This document shows, piece after piece, positions 1-11,154 of a stretch of DNA of 64,000 nucleotides (the stretch's first letter is position 1; each line of letters begins with the position of its first letter). The translations under genes were made by a program, and so were the position numbers. The DNA is from Adiantum capillus-veneris (Eukaryota > Streptophyta > Polypodiopsida > Polypodiales > Pteridaceae). The DNA is taken from positions 106,985,912 through 107,049,911 of the forward strand of contig CM043963.1 of the NCBI GenBank assembly GCA_014529385.2, written 5' to 3'. Below the pieces are notes generated by a model. It saw only the letters and a program-made list of their open reading frames with translations, searched no databases and had not been told where the DNA came from.

Positions 1-1063
1 GAATTCAAGAAATGCAAACAATTGCCATCTGCAAGATGAAGAAAGAAGACACACATGCATAGATCATGTTCTAGGAAATGATGAATTTGGTGCTGTTGGA
101 CAACGGATTCATGGAAAATGAGGTTGGAGAAAATTGGAAAGATATTCGAATTGTATTCAACGGAGGACCTGACAATGTAATGGAAGGAAAATAACGCTCA
201 TGCTTGTTTCATTGGGAGAAAAGATTGCACATTCACACCATGCAATTTGTGCGTAATATGTGTGATTGTGGCATTGTGCAAGGACCACGGAAGAGGCAAC
301 CAACTTGCATAGGACTATACGAACTTGGTGGGCTTCTAACAAAGTGTTAGACTGTGACTTGTCGCAAATGGATTGTTGGCTAAGTTGGTGGCATGTACGG
401 TACCCTTGTTGGAGAAAACACTTTCGAGTAAACATTGCCAAAAAAAAATAGATAGAGTCCTGTATTTTAGTGCTCGAATGCAATCCCATAATAAAAATAT
501 GTTGCAGGAAGTGGATGATCTGTTGTAACATTTTGACTACAAACCTTGTTGAAACAAAGCACGTGAGTTGGCTTGCTGGCGAGGGAAACAAAGAAATACT
601 GAGTTTCTACGATGCATGCGTATCTGATCTATCAAGCACTTTGCTTCAAAGTGTGAAGGTGCTTGATTTTGTCAAGGGTAGATATCACGAAGCTCAACCA
701 TCTGCAAAAAAACTTGCTCGTTGGGCACAACAAGGCTGAGCACTAGGCCCAACTGCTATTGCTAGAGAGATTGAGGATGGGATTGGAGGTACACCACTCT
801 ATCAACAACCGGCAATGGAGGGAGATAATATAAAAGTAGCCAGAAAGAAAAAACACGTTGGGAGAGTGAGCTGTGAGGAGGAGAATGCTTCACATCGACA
901 TGAGTATCTCACTCAAAACATCCCGCGAACTTGTAGAGGTCTCCAAGCAACAACTAGAGTGACCGGTCAGGTAGTTGAAGAACATGATGGTGGGCTAGTG
1001 GTTGAGGAGATAGACATTCATAGGATAATGTGAGCAATCTGCCGTATACCAAAGGGAAGCAAG
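1..1063. other. Decayed, unassigned left-edge sequence
   Basis: Only short open stretches are present on the plus strand (470-739 and 815-1033, separated by stops). Their translations are Lys-rich and have no motif I recognise. Because a SWIM-type zinc-finger remnant lies downstream on the same strand, this may be the upstream part of the same decayed transposase-like or host gene, but that link is inference. Confidence 0.3.
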
Positions 1064-1310
1064 GTTCAATGTCAAGGGTGGTTAAATTCTAGAATCGGTA
1101 AATGCAAAAAAATTATAAAGAACACGGGTGCATGTGCTATTGCACCATCCTTTTGGGGTATTCGGATATGGGCAAGAGGTGATGATAGTGCTCAATGTCA
1201 AGGGTGGTTAGAATCTGGAATCGGTAAATGCAAAAAATTATAAAGAACACGGGTGCAGGCACTATTGCACCATCCTTTTGGTGTATTCGGGAAAGAGGTG
1301 ATGATAGTGC
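1064..1310. repeat. Imperfect 126-bp tandem duplication
   Basis: Two copies, about 1064-1190 and 1191-1310, share the order caatgtcaagggtggtta, aatgcaaaaaa, attataaagaacacgggtg, caccatccttttgg and gaggtgatgatagtgctca. They differ by a few substitutions and a short deletion in copy 2. Confidence 0.8.
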
Positions 1311-1549
1311 TCATGGTAATGGTTCAAAGACACAATTCATGTGGTTTTGCAATGATAGTGTCGATCACACATGGCGGATGTAACACAGTCACTCAATGCC
1401 TTGCAAGAGTCCCAAGTGTATGGCCAGTGGAAAAGGGAACAAACAGAACTTCTTCAAAGTTGCTAGAATTGGAGACATGAAACCAATATGTGCCTTAGCG
1501 GCCAGGAGTATCAATACAAGCCTCCAAGAGAGCTGAGTCGGTAGTAACC

Positions 1550-1858
1550 ATGGAAACTTGGATTGTGCAGCATGCTATCGTGAAGGCATGTATGGATGAA
1601 AAATTCATGGTAGAGACATATTCTTTACAGGTCAGGGGCGAGAGGTGTGAAGTTCTTGTTGCAAGTAGCCCGATGTATATGTGTGGAGACTTTGCAGAAC
1701 AAGTAGCACAAAGCAAACCGTATATGCCTTGCAAGCATATTTACTTCATCTTCCTTCGCTACTTCGGCTTGGATTTAAACCACAATATGTTTATCCATCA
1801 GAGCAAGCTTACAAATGAGGATCTGCTTTGTGTGTTCAACTGTCGTCGTATGACATAA
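1550..1858 (+). pseudogene. SWIM-type zinc-finger protein remnant
   Basis: This is a 102-codon open stretch whose C-terminal half has the spacing of a SWIM zinc finger (CxC...CxH). YMCGDF stands where CxCxD is expected, and PCKHIYFIFLRYFGLD follows, with the CKH and the aliphatic helix typical of the family. The first Cys of the finger is replaced by Tyr and no intact upstream domain is present, so the zinc site is probably broken. SWIM domains occur in plant MULE/FAR1 transposase-derived proteins and in small ubiquitin-ligase-like proteins; the sequence does not decide between them. It ends at a TAA just after a Tyr/Cys/Arg-rich tail. A spliced functional gene cannot be excluded, but the stops upstream argue against it. 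Confidence 0.5.
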
Positions 1859-2738
1859 AAGAGAAATGTAGTTAAATTGTTTCAATCATATCCCCTAGTG
1901 ACACATTTAATTGTATGGCACAAACTATAACTGCTAATTCAATATCGTAATTCTTTTTGCGGTAATTCATGATTTGAGAGGGTGGCTTGTGTCTTACTGT
2001 TGTTTTGTTATGTGCGAAACATACTTTTGGTTAGCACATGTTAGATGTTGATTTAAGATTGTAATTCTTTCTGGAGAATTTCACGATTTAATAGGGTGGT
2101 GTGTATCTTCTTGTCCTACCCCTATGTTCAAAGCATTTTGTTTTTGGATGTACATGTTAGAATGAAGGTTCATTTGGATTGTGAAATAGCAAAGAAAGAT
2201 CCCTCCAAAAATCTCTCTCGTGTAATGCTTTTTCCTTGCAAACACTACTCCATTGAAAGGATTACAAAAGCTCCCTCCAAAATCTCTCTCCATTCCCATC
2301 CCCTCAATTTTCATGATGGAAAAGTTGTGACTTTGAGGTTATCTATTTGCCGCATAATAATTTATGGACGATGGCTTTTTCAACAGCGGAGTCTGGCAAT
2401 CACGATATGTTTACTAAATAGAATTATATTATATGGTTGATAGGTGGCAATGGAGTTGTAGATCAATGCTCAACTCGGGCATCTCACATTGGATGCAAAT
2501 TTGGATAAAGATATGTTATTATTATCAATGGAGACATTTTTGTATTTTTGTAACATCTCTCAAATTAATAAATATGCTCACATGGGCTACTCGCTCCCTC
2601 TTTTTGTGTGCACTTCATTGGATATTATGTTGCAATTGACTCTCAGGATATGGTGCATGCTTGGTTGCAACTTATAAACTATTTAATGTATTTTGCAAGG
2701 TCACTACACTCCAGATATTGCAAAGATGCCTCTAGAGG
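1859..2738. other. AT-rich spacer, no gene seen
   Basis: There is no credible coding region. It contains two related stretches ending in 'gattgtaattctttctgg' and 'cgtaattctttttgcgg' (about 1945-2090), suggesting an old local duplication. I see nothing else. Confidence 0.4.
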
Positions 2739-2815
2739 TGTCATAATAACTGATATCTAATTCTCCTAAATGATTTTCTCAGGTTAAACTGATCATTTAA
2801 TATGGGGAAGTGCCA
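2739..2815 (+). repeat. Fragment resembling the start of gypsy B LTR
   Basis: The sequence starts TGTCATAA and keeps the order 'atatctaa', 'aaatgattttctca', 'ttaaactgatcatttaat', as in the minus-strand LTR start of element B (40242 downward and 47007 downward). Spacing is conserved with scattered changes, so this is probably the 5' end of a related LTR in plus orientation. The far end was not identified. Confidence 0.5.
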
Positions 2816-3290
2816 AGGGAGAAAAAGCTAGAATATTGGTTAAGCTGGCAGACTGGCCACAGTAGGGATCCAAAGGAGGGAAAATAGGGATCCAAAGGGG
2901 GGCCATCTACAAAAGAGAAATGTGCAACAATGGGCTTAAAAAGACCCTAAGGTTCAGCCCATTAAGACTTCCAAAATGCTAAGGTTCCAAAATTCAAAGG
3001 TTGTGTCCAAAGGTCAAACATTAGGAAAATTGGATGCTTTGTGTGTGTCCCAAAAGTCTTCATGCATCTCTACATAGGAGGGGGCGAGCCCTAGTTGTAG
3101 GAGATGAGAGAGAAACTCACACACACACACACACACACACAAGCTCCCTTTACACAAAGGGAATGAAGGACACATGTCAGCTCCCTAGCCCAGATGCCCA
3201 CAAGGTGTACTCAAATCCTATTGAATGACCTTGGAGGTGGAGCAATGAGAATTAGGCTAGAGTAAATCTAGTTTAATCAATTTAAAAACA
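2816..3290. other. Possible LTR body or spacer with an (AC)n tract
   Basis: No coding region is seen. There are internal short duplications ('tagggatccaaagg' twice near 2865-2900; 'ctaaggttc' twice near 2948-2985) and an (AC)12 tract at 3117-3141. It may continue the LTR-like fragment that starts at 2739. Confidence 0.35.
3117..3141. repeat. (AC)n microsatellite
   Basis: About 12 uninterrupted AC dinucleotides. Confidence 0.95.
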
Positions 3291-3329
3291 CTAAATAAAA
3301 GAACCAATAAGAATTAATCTCTCTAAATG

Positions 3330-4683
3330 ACTATTGGACAACTTTTGGACATTGTCCTTCCCCTTAGGCTCATTGGAACCCTTGTTTTCCGTGGGCTTAA
3401 AATTTGTTTTAGCCCCCGTTTGGAAATTGATTCGAGAAGCCACCATAGTATGGTGTATAACCACCGATATGGTACGTGGCCTTTGGGAGTTGACATACTC
3501 CGCCATTTCTTCAGTTAAGCGCGCACAAAATTGTTGCTTTTGCCCTCCAAAATCCAACTTCTTGAAGACAATAGCTTTAGGTTGTAAGTCCCAAAACTTG
3601 TCTACATATTTGTGAATGGATTCATAGGGAGAGAGCTTCAAGCTTCGCCATTCGGTGAGTACTTTGTCTTTGGGATCGGTGGCCAAAAATTGCTTCATAA
3701 TGGAAGCTCTTAAAGCTTTCCATGTTTGTGGAGCTTCACTGTGGGCCCTAGGCTAGACCACCATTGTTTGGCAGACTTTTGAAAGTGCATAGCTACATGA
3801 CGTAGCTTAGAGGACTCTGTGAAGCCCTCATCTCCAAACGCCGCATCGAACTGTTGGATAAAGGCCAAGACTTTGTCCGTAGCACCAAAGGGCCATCGTA
3901 GGTAAGGAAAGAGATGCTCTTCCCTCTCTCTTTGAACTTCTTGAGTTTGGACGACCTCTTCCACGCGGCATAGGATTTCATACGGCCTTTTCTATTTGAT
4001 GGTTCAAAGGTTGCACCATCACTTTCTTCAAAAGGTGAAGAATTTGAGGAAGATGGAGAAGAGGGTGACCTCTTTCTCGCCTTTTTCTTGCCTTGATCTT
4101 GTTTGTCTTCACCATCACTTTCATAAGAGGAAGAGGATGAAGAAGATGGAGAAGAGGGTGTCCTCTTTCTCGCCTTTTTCTTCTCTTGCTTTTTGTCATC
4201 CCTCTTTGAAGTAGGGTGTGGAGAAGTATGTGATGGTCTACTCCGTTTTGGAAGTGATGGAGAGCATTTAGCCCGCCCTCTTTGTGGAGCCATCTTCCCC
4301 GAGGTGGCAGGAGACTCACTTCTCTCTCGTTCCTTCGGTGGGGGCTCTTGAATTCATTTTTGAGAAGGAGATGCGTCATCAAGGAGCAAATTTTTGAGCT
4401 CTTCATATGGATCCTCTTCTTCTTCCCGAATTGGAGAAAGACCTCTTTTGGAAGTCTCACAAGGAGGCTTCCTAGATGCTCTCTTGTCATGGTCGGGAGC
4501 TTGGAGAATCCCATGAGCACGAAGTTGTCGTTGCACTTCACTTTGGAGGGATGGATTGCCCATGGCTTGTTGAAGCCTAGAAACAAGATAGTTAACAAGC
4601 ATCACGGCATCATTAGTAGCCTGCTCATTAGCAAAATCAAAGTTATCAACATTAATTTCACTCTCTTTACTATTGTCAGCCAT
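3330..4683 (-). pseudogene. Gypsy gag polyprotein, broken
   Basis: Gag structural protein of element A. The ATG at 4683 opens MADNSKES, matching the MADNNQEN start of element B. An N-terminal helical region (to about 4354) is followed by a TAG at 4351-4353, then a Lys/Arg/Ser-rich linker with two repeated KKKARKR-SPSS blocks (about 4070-4190). The capsid-like region [19 protein letters not shown]...HFQKSAKQWWSSL is recovered only after a frameshift near 3900. A further shift near 3700 leads to MKQFLATDPKDK...MAEYVNSQRP. No zinc knuckle remains because the 3' end is lost. It cannot make a full Gag. Confidence 0.85.
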
Positions 4684-5071
4684 TCTAACAACTTTCAGGT
4701 GTACTTTGGCACTTCAAACCCTAGTTGCTACTCCTCTTTACCCCTTAGAAAAAGCACTCAAGCTACTATCCCCATGGCTTGAATACCATTAATTCCAAGG
4801 AATAGAAGAGAGGGTCGTTCAACACCAAAATAGCACCGGCTCCCGTCAATCTTCTAATAGCTCAATAGTGGTTAAGCCGTAGGCAAGCCTGTAGGACTCC
4901 ACTATTAAGACCATAGCTCTCGACGGTGATGCCCCCTGAACTGCACAAAGGCAGGCGCACTGCAAAGCTGAAAAATCCCTACTCTACTTACTCACATGCA
5001 ATTAATAATACCAACCATTTATAGCTAGCTTGAGGAACTCCCTTCTTGAGCAAGAAAAGAGAAACCTTGTG

Positions 5072-5083
5072 CTCTGATACCAA
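5072..5083 (-). other. Primer-binding site of element A
   Basis: The minus strand reads TGGTATCAGAGC, the 12 bases complementary to the 3' end of plant initiator Met-tRNA. It lies one base inside the LTR end at 5085. Confidence 0.9.
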
Positions 5084-5084
5084 T

Positions 5085-5257
5085 GTAACATTTAATGGTC
5101 TAGTAACTTGTGTGTAGTGGAAAAGAGCATGAACATAGTGAGAATTTCATTAGAATAGATTCCTAATGAGAATAACAAGAGTGCTTGGGTGGAGAGAGCA
5201 ACAAAAAGTATAACACCTAGTTAGATAGCACGAAAAATACTTCAAAAGAGAGAGAAA
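5085..5257 (+). repeat. Inverted repeat, left arm
   Basis: Reads tgtaacatttaatggtctag and onward; about 94% identical by eye to the reverse complement of 5958-6129, with roughly ten mismatches. Homology stops after aaaagagagaaa. Confidence 0.9.
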
Positions 5258-5957
5258 TTAAGCAATTGATAGCAGTTGAGGACCGGATTTGCATGGAGCG
5301 GTTCCCCCTCCAAAAGGCTTTGTATTATGGTTTCTCCCATCAAGAGAGACATTTTACAATACAATTCTTGTGTTCCTTCAATACTAGCTAGTGCAATGAA
5401 GATGGAAACTTCAAGAACTAAGTAATACACTTATCAAAGACAACATCAATTCCCTCACGTCTCAGACCCAAGACCTCACACACCCTTCGAAGATGGTGAG
5501 AGCTAGCGGGGTATGAGAGTAGATTGAGAGGAAAAAGGAGTAGTCTTACGAGAAAGATATACATCTCCTCACATAATCACTCTTATTAGAATAGCTTAGC
5601 TTAGTAATTAGCATGGTAGAGGAGATGAGCATGCATTGAAGCTTGGATCTTGGTTGGATTTCCATCACAAAGCCAAGAGTTGTTGTTGTAGGCCTCCCTT
5701 CTCACAAGCTTGGAGTAGGTGGTAAGCTTTCCATTAAAGCTTGAGAAGGAGAGAAGAGAGTAGAGAGAGTCTTCTTGCTTCACACATAGATTGTGTGAGT
5801 GTTTAAGTCAATAATGCCTTTGAAAAACCAGCCCCCTCTCTCTCTTGGTCGACCCCTCTTGCTATTTGCTCATGCTCACATCCTATTGGACCTCCCTAGC
5901 CTCAACCAATGGAAATTAAGCAGCATAAGTGATAGCCTTCTGACATGTGTCCCCCTT

Positions 5958-6129
5958 TTCTCTCTTTTGAAGTATTGTTCATGCTATCTAACTAGGTGTT
6001 ATAACTTTTTGTTGCTCTCTCCACCCAAGCACTCTTGTTAATCTCATTAGGACTCTATTCTATTGAAATGCTCACTATGTTCATGCTCTTTTCCGCTACA
6101 CACAAGTTACTAGACCATTAAATGTTACA
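5958..6129 (-). repeat. Inverted repeat, right arm
   Basis: Reverse-complement partner of 5085-5257, ending gaccattaaatgttaca at 6129. Confidence 0.9.
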
Positions 6130-6590
6130 GGAGGGATGTTCAACAGAGATTGATGTTCCCCATAGAACACTTTTCAAAAAATATGATTGCAAGATAAAAA
6201 TGCTAGGGTGATCGCTGCAGCTTCACCTTGGGGGGGAGAGGGGGCCCAACCGCCCTTCAAAAGAGAGGATCGCCACCATGATAGCCGGTTGCAACCAATT
6301 AGCAGGTCATCCCAATTCTATTTTCGGTTTCCATGCACACGAAGAGAGTGAAAACACTAGTCTACCTACTGGTTGGATGTCTATGGAGTCTCACTATTTT
6401 GAGAGAGAGAGAGAGTAGGCCAAGGGCCTATATATTATTGCAATGAATTCTGTGGGTTTTCTCACTTTTAAATATTAAATTTTAAAGGTAAATCTGAAAA
6501 TTTGTAGGTGGGATTAAAGGTAGGTTTTTTTTCGAGCACCGCCGGGAGTTGTCATTGGACGGCCAGCGCCGTATATGCTGGTCAACGGGC
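6130..6590. other. Spacer upstream of the HIT gene
   Basis: No coding region is seen. It has a short GA tract (about 6402-6416) and an AT-rich block (6440-6535), then becomes GC-rich at about 6540 where the HIT first exon lies. Promoter and 5' UTR of that gene probably fall here or just after, but no clear TATA box can be assigned. Confidence 0.4.
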
Positions 6591-6701
6591 ATGCTGACCC
6601 GTCACCCAGCAATTTCAGCAGCATCAAGTAAGTGCTGCAACGAAAAGCATGGGGTGAAGTGTGTTCTAAGCCGTTGCGCCAGCCATTGCAGGTGCGGAAG
6701 C

Positions 6702-6800
6702 ATGAGATGGTGGGCGAAGCGAGAGGCAGCAGCAGCCTGCCCCTTTTGTTTGCTAGCTCAAAACCTTCCCGCAGGAGGCACCTCCACCCTTCTTTATCAG
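6702..6800 (+). CDS. HINT4: HIT gene exon 1
   Basis: 33 codons ending ...STLLYQ at CAG|GTAGGG (donor at 6801), phase 0. It contains CPFC, the N-terminal Cys pair of the HINT3/4 branch. The surrounding 6540-6800 is markedly more GC-rich than the neighbouring DNA. The join to exon 2 (DEKVVAF) reproduces the order and spacing known for the family. Confidence 0.82.
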
Positions 6801-9800
6801 GTAGGGCCTCATCTTAAAGGTTGCGTGTGAAGAAAAACAGCTTATGTCTATGCATTTCTTGCACGCAGTCAAGCAGGCTGGGTCTTCGATACTCTAATGG
6901 GCTGTTGCAAGTGACTATGAATGATGAAGTACTTGCTCGAACCAATTTTGGCTGTTCAGAGCACACTGTTTTCTTTTAATGCTTGGTGAAGCAGTCAGTT
7001 TCCTGCTTGTTTGAAGTTGGTGAACTTCTGTACGAGTGGTTCATGCGTTAGATGAGCGAAACATGTGAGGCCTTTGTTGTATTTGCCTATTTTCTTTCAG
7101 GATTTGTAAGGCCACCGTAGGGTAGATCTAGGGCTGATTAGCACATTGATGTGAGAGGAGTCAAGGTTAAAAATGTGGATATGAGACACAAAAATGAGCA
7201 GATTTGATGATGAGTATAAGTAGCTCTTCAACAAGTCTAATACTACTGAATGGTAATCTTTGATTGCCCATCGGCCTGCAGATGAAACAACAAAGAGAAC
7301 ATGATTATAGTATCAACATTCTCACATGGTGCTCTCCAAAACAAGCACGAAAATCTGGTATCTTTGTCTGACACAAGAAAAATTTAGATATCCCATGTAA
7401 CCCGAAATGTGCGATACAAGGAAGTGTGCCGAATGGTCGGCCTTCAGTGTCTCCTTCATGGTACAAAGTGAGCATGTTTGCTTAGTCTAGCCACGATAGT
7501 CTAATCACCATCATGCGTACCCTGAGTCTTGAGAAGATAAAAAATGAAATCCATAGCCATACTTTCCCATGGGCCTCTGGAGTAGGTAAAGGCAATGCTG
7601 GCACTTTGTGTCACAAACTGGTGATGTGGTGGCTCTGTACACACACACACTCCCGCTCTGGCTGGCTCACGTGGCAGCAGCGTACGGACCTCCCTTGAAA
7701 TCATGGCGCATTCTGCGAAAATCCGTACGGCCTGATGACGTGGCAGCAGCGTATGACAAATTTTGGGCCTGTTTTATTCTACACAATTTAGCAAGAGAAA
7801 GAGAGCTTTATTTTGCTTTATTTACCAAGCAAGAAGCTTGTGAGATGAATTGCTTTATTTTTGAATGCTTTTAATTGGCAGCTTTTGGGGCTCTGCTTTT
7901 AGCATCCCTTGTAAACCTTTATAAGTGTGGTTTGGGCTCCCACTTCTCAGAGCATCTGGTCGCAGAGTCGGAGAGTGAGACCTACCCACTCCCTTGTACT
8001 TTGTGCAACAGATTTAATACAAAAAGAAATACCGAAAGGGGCGTCAGCCTTTGGGGCCAATATCTCTTGGCAACTCGGCCGGGCCAGTGTCGATTCTAAT
8101 TGGAAACTATTTTGAAGAGAATTCCCGTCGTGTCGCGGTAGATTCTTGACTTGGAGTGTCCAAGTCTGTTACAGTGGTATCAGAGCGCGGCCGATTTCTC
8201 TTCTACCGGGAAATCCGATCCTTTTTATGTGGCACTTATGGATTCAAGCAAAGGACAGTCGACTTTCTCTGCATCTGGAGATGCGGGAAGAGATCACGAA
8301 GAAGATTCACGCGAAGAGTACGGCCCGCCTCGGCCTACTCAGGCGGAGCTTGAAGAGATGGAACATCGGAGATTGGTCGATGAAGCGACAAAGTTGATGA
8401 TGAATTTTGCGAAGGATCCTAAACTTGCAAAATTTTACCCAGACCTCCTTCGACGAGGTGCGCTCACAGTTGCGGCAAACCATGGAGCCACCCCTCAAAT
8501 CGGTGCTCAAACAACCTCCTACGCCGAGGATGTTTACAGAGCAAGAATTAGAGGAGGTGTTTGATGCACGCATTAGCCAGCTTTTTGATGCACAGAACAA
8601 AGCAAAAAAGAACGACAAAAAGCAGAAGAAAGGCACTGACTTCTCGGGTTATTTGGGTCGTCAATCTACTTTTGCCTCGAAAAGAAAGCAGAAGAAGCGT
8701 GTACAATTTGAAGGAGTACCTAGTTCTTCCGACTCGAGCGAAGAAGACAGAAAAAGGAAAAAGCGAAGCAAAACGCAACGCTTTGGAAAGGGCAAGAAAA
8801 AGGCAAAGAAGTCTAGATCTCGCCCAATTTCGGAAAGTTCTACAATGACTCATCTTCGGATAGTTCGGACTCCGACGACAATGGATTTTATGCAAGCAAG
8901 AAGATTTTTTATAAAGCCAACTAGTATGACTTTCTGGAAGATAAAAGGAAGAAGTCCGAGAGTTTAAAGAAGGTGCACAATCTAAATTTGACTCGTTTTC
9001 TGGATTTCGAGATGCTTCGAAGGCTTTGGCCTTCATACAGCAGTTTGACATAGCTTTCTCTGGAGGACATTACTTAGAGCACTCCAAGATTCGGAGGGCT
9101 ACTTCTTTCTTCAAGGGAAATGCTCGAACTTGGTGATCCACTCTTCTATTAAACAAGAAGGCGCCACTTAAATGGCCGAAATTTAAAAGGCTTTTTATTT
9201 CTTCATGGTTGACTCGAGTACGAGAGCGACATACGAACTGCTTGGAACCATCTTCGCATGACCAACAAGGATACATTGGACGCATATTGCGAGAGATTCT
9301 GGAGCTCTTTTCTACCAGCTTCTTCATTTAAGAAGATCTCGATCCTTGTTCCAGAACAGATATTGGCACATAAAGAAAGAAAGATTAAGGGTAAAGCGAT
9401 AAGGTGGTTCTTGGTTAAATTCAAGAACTATCCTGAATTGGATGCGAAGTGGATGGAGGAGGACCTAGCAGATACTCCCCAGATTGTGAATCTTTACCTT
9501 GAAGCATTTGGTTTAGCATAGTCTATTCTAAATGGAACCCCGAGCTCAGCTGGGCGGAATTTGGTGTAGCGGGTATGACAAGAGGGGAGTCGCTCCACTC
9601 CTTTGTCAACAGATTGCCCCAATTTTTGATACTAAAGTCACTGATGTCTCTTTTTGAGTTTCATGGATACTGTGAGCTGATAGTATTCTGCTGTATGACT
9701 TTATGAACTCGAATTCCCGATAATATGATACTGATTTGTTCTTGACTTGTCTAAGTGCAGGAACTGATAGACGAAATGACTGCAGCATTTCGGTTTGACA

Positions 9801-11058
9801 GATCTCGATAGACATGGTTGCAATAAGGATTAGTCAATCGGGCATCTATGAGGTCCTGAGTGGATCTAGATGTGATTGCTAAATACGTTGCTGATTAATC
9901 ATGGTTTGAGATCCGAATGATTTTTGAATGTGATTTGTTATCTGATGTCCTGTGATGTCGTGTGATGTGACTGTCGATTGGTACATGTGCTAGATGTGTG
10001 TTCCTAGTGCGTCGGTACCAACAGTCAGTGTCTGCTAAGACAGTTTATGGTCTGTCTGTTTTGTAGGCGTAATCGAGGGCGATTACAATGCTTTCAAGAG
10101 GGGGGTATGTCACAAACTGGTGACGTGGCGGCTTTGTACACACACACACACTCCCGCTCTGGCTGGCTGACGTGGCAACAACGTATGGACCTCCCTTGAA
10201 ATCGCGGCGCATTCTGCGGAAATCTGTACGGCCTGATGACGTGGGAGCAACGTACGGCAGATTTTGGGCTTGCTTTATTCTTTGCAATTTAGCAAGAGAG
10301 AGAGAGCTTTATTTTACTTTATTTACCAAGCAAGAAGCTTGTGAGATGAACTACTTTCTTTTTGAATGCTTTTAATTGGCAGCTTTTGGGGCTCTGCTTT
10401 TAGCATCCCTTGTAAACCTTTATAAGTGTAGTTTGGGCTCCCACTTCTCAGAGCATCTGGATGCAGAGTCTGAGAGTGAGACCTACCCACTCCCTTGTAC
10501 TTTGTGCAACATATTTAATACAAAAAGAAATACCGAAAGGGGCGCCAGTCTTTGGGGCCAATACGTCTTGGCACGGAACTCTGCCGGGCTAGTGTCGAAT
10601 CTAATTGTGAACTGTTTTGAAGTGAATTCCTATTGTGTCGCGGTAGATTCTTGACTTGGAGTGTCCAAGTCTGTTACACTTTGTGCTTGTCATACTTCAC
10701 TTGCTGACATACCAAACAAGTATGCATAAACTCTTCCACATCCTTCTTGAGCTGAGGCCAATAGAAGTAATTCTGAACCACCTTGAGTGTCACCTCGATG
10801 CGCTTGTGCCCAACAAAGAGAGGAATATGACACTTTTTCAATACCTTTTGCCTCAGACCCGTGTAACACATGGCATGGTTTTCTGCATCAAATATCTGAA
10901 AAATTGTCTCCTCTCATTACCTGATCGTATATCTCACCAAAATCCTGTGAGGTGCAACAGAATTGAAATGGTGACAAGATCTCGACTTTACACTTCCACA
11001 AATCTTTCCTTCTTTCCTTGCTTTGATGTGTGCTACTTAGCACGGATAATGGTTTCCT

Positions 11059-11154
<96 letters not shown>

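Larger units (their letters stand above)
3291..6129 (-). mobile_element. Truncated Ty3/gypsy element A: gag, PBS and 5' LTR
   Basis: Reading leftward from 6129 there is an LTR (5085-6129), a primer-binding site complementary to initiator Met-tRNA, an untranslated leader, and gag starting at 4683. The element stops inside gag near 3291, with no pol and no 3' LTR. Its gag and LTR are close relatives of the longer element B at 40-47 kb, where protease and RT order shows it is Ty3/gypsy. Confidence 0.85.
5085..6129 (-). repeat. 5' LTR of element A with long inverted ends
   Basis: On the minus strand the unit starts TGTAACATTTAATGG at 6129 and ends CCATTAAATGTTACA at 5085, next to the PBS. The 5390-5900 part aligns with the 45389-45880 part of the LTR of element B, which supports the LTR assignment. 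The ends are not just the usual TG..CA: about 172 bp at each end are inverted copies of each other. Confidence 0.8.
7609..10678 (+). mobile_element. Internally deleted Ty3/gypsy element F (3,070 bp)
   Basis: Two LTRs (7609-8173 and 10108-10678) begin TGTCACAAACTGG and end CTGTTACA. They are bounded by PBS and polypurine tract inside and by the 5-bp TSD CTTTG outside. The interior holds only gag, then jumps directly to the chromodomain tail of integrase; protease, RT, RNase H and integrase core are gone. It belongs to the same family as element E. It could only have moved with help in trans. It is inserted in the integrase gene of element G, inside HIT intron 1. Confidence 0.93.

Noticed and set aside
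157-591. 144-codon minus-strand open frame at the left edge
   Set aside because: No domain, and it overlaps plus-strand remnants with better coding character; probably chance.
2096-2677. Open frames in the AT-rich spacer
   Set aside because: Compositional: Phe/Leu/Ile/Tyr-rich translations without motifs.
5072-5083. tggtatcagagc sequences read as parts of tRNA genes
   Set aside because: They are primer-binding sites next to LTR ends; no tRNA body follows.
7608-8115. Open frames inside the LTRs of F (also 10172-10654) and I (33482-33739)
   Set aside because: They lie in non-coding LTR sequence shared by both ends of each element and match no protein.
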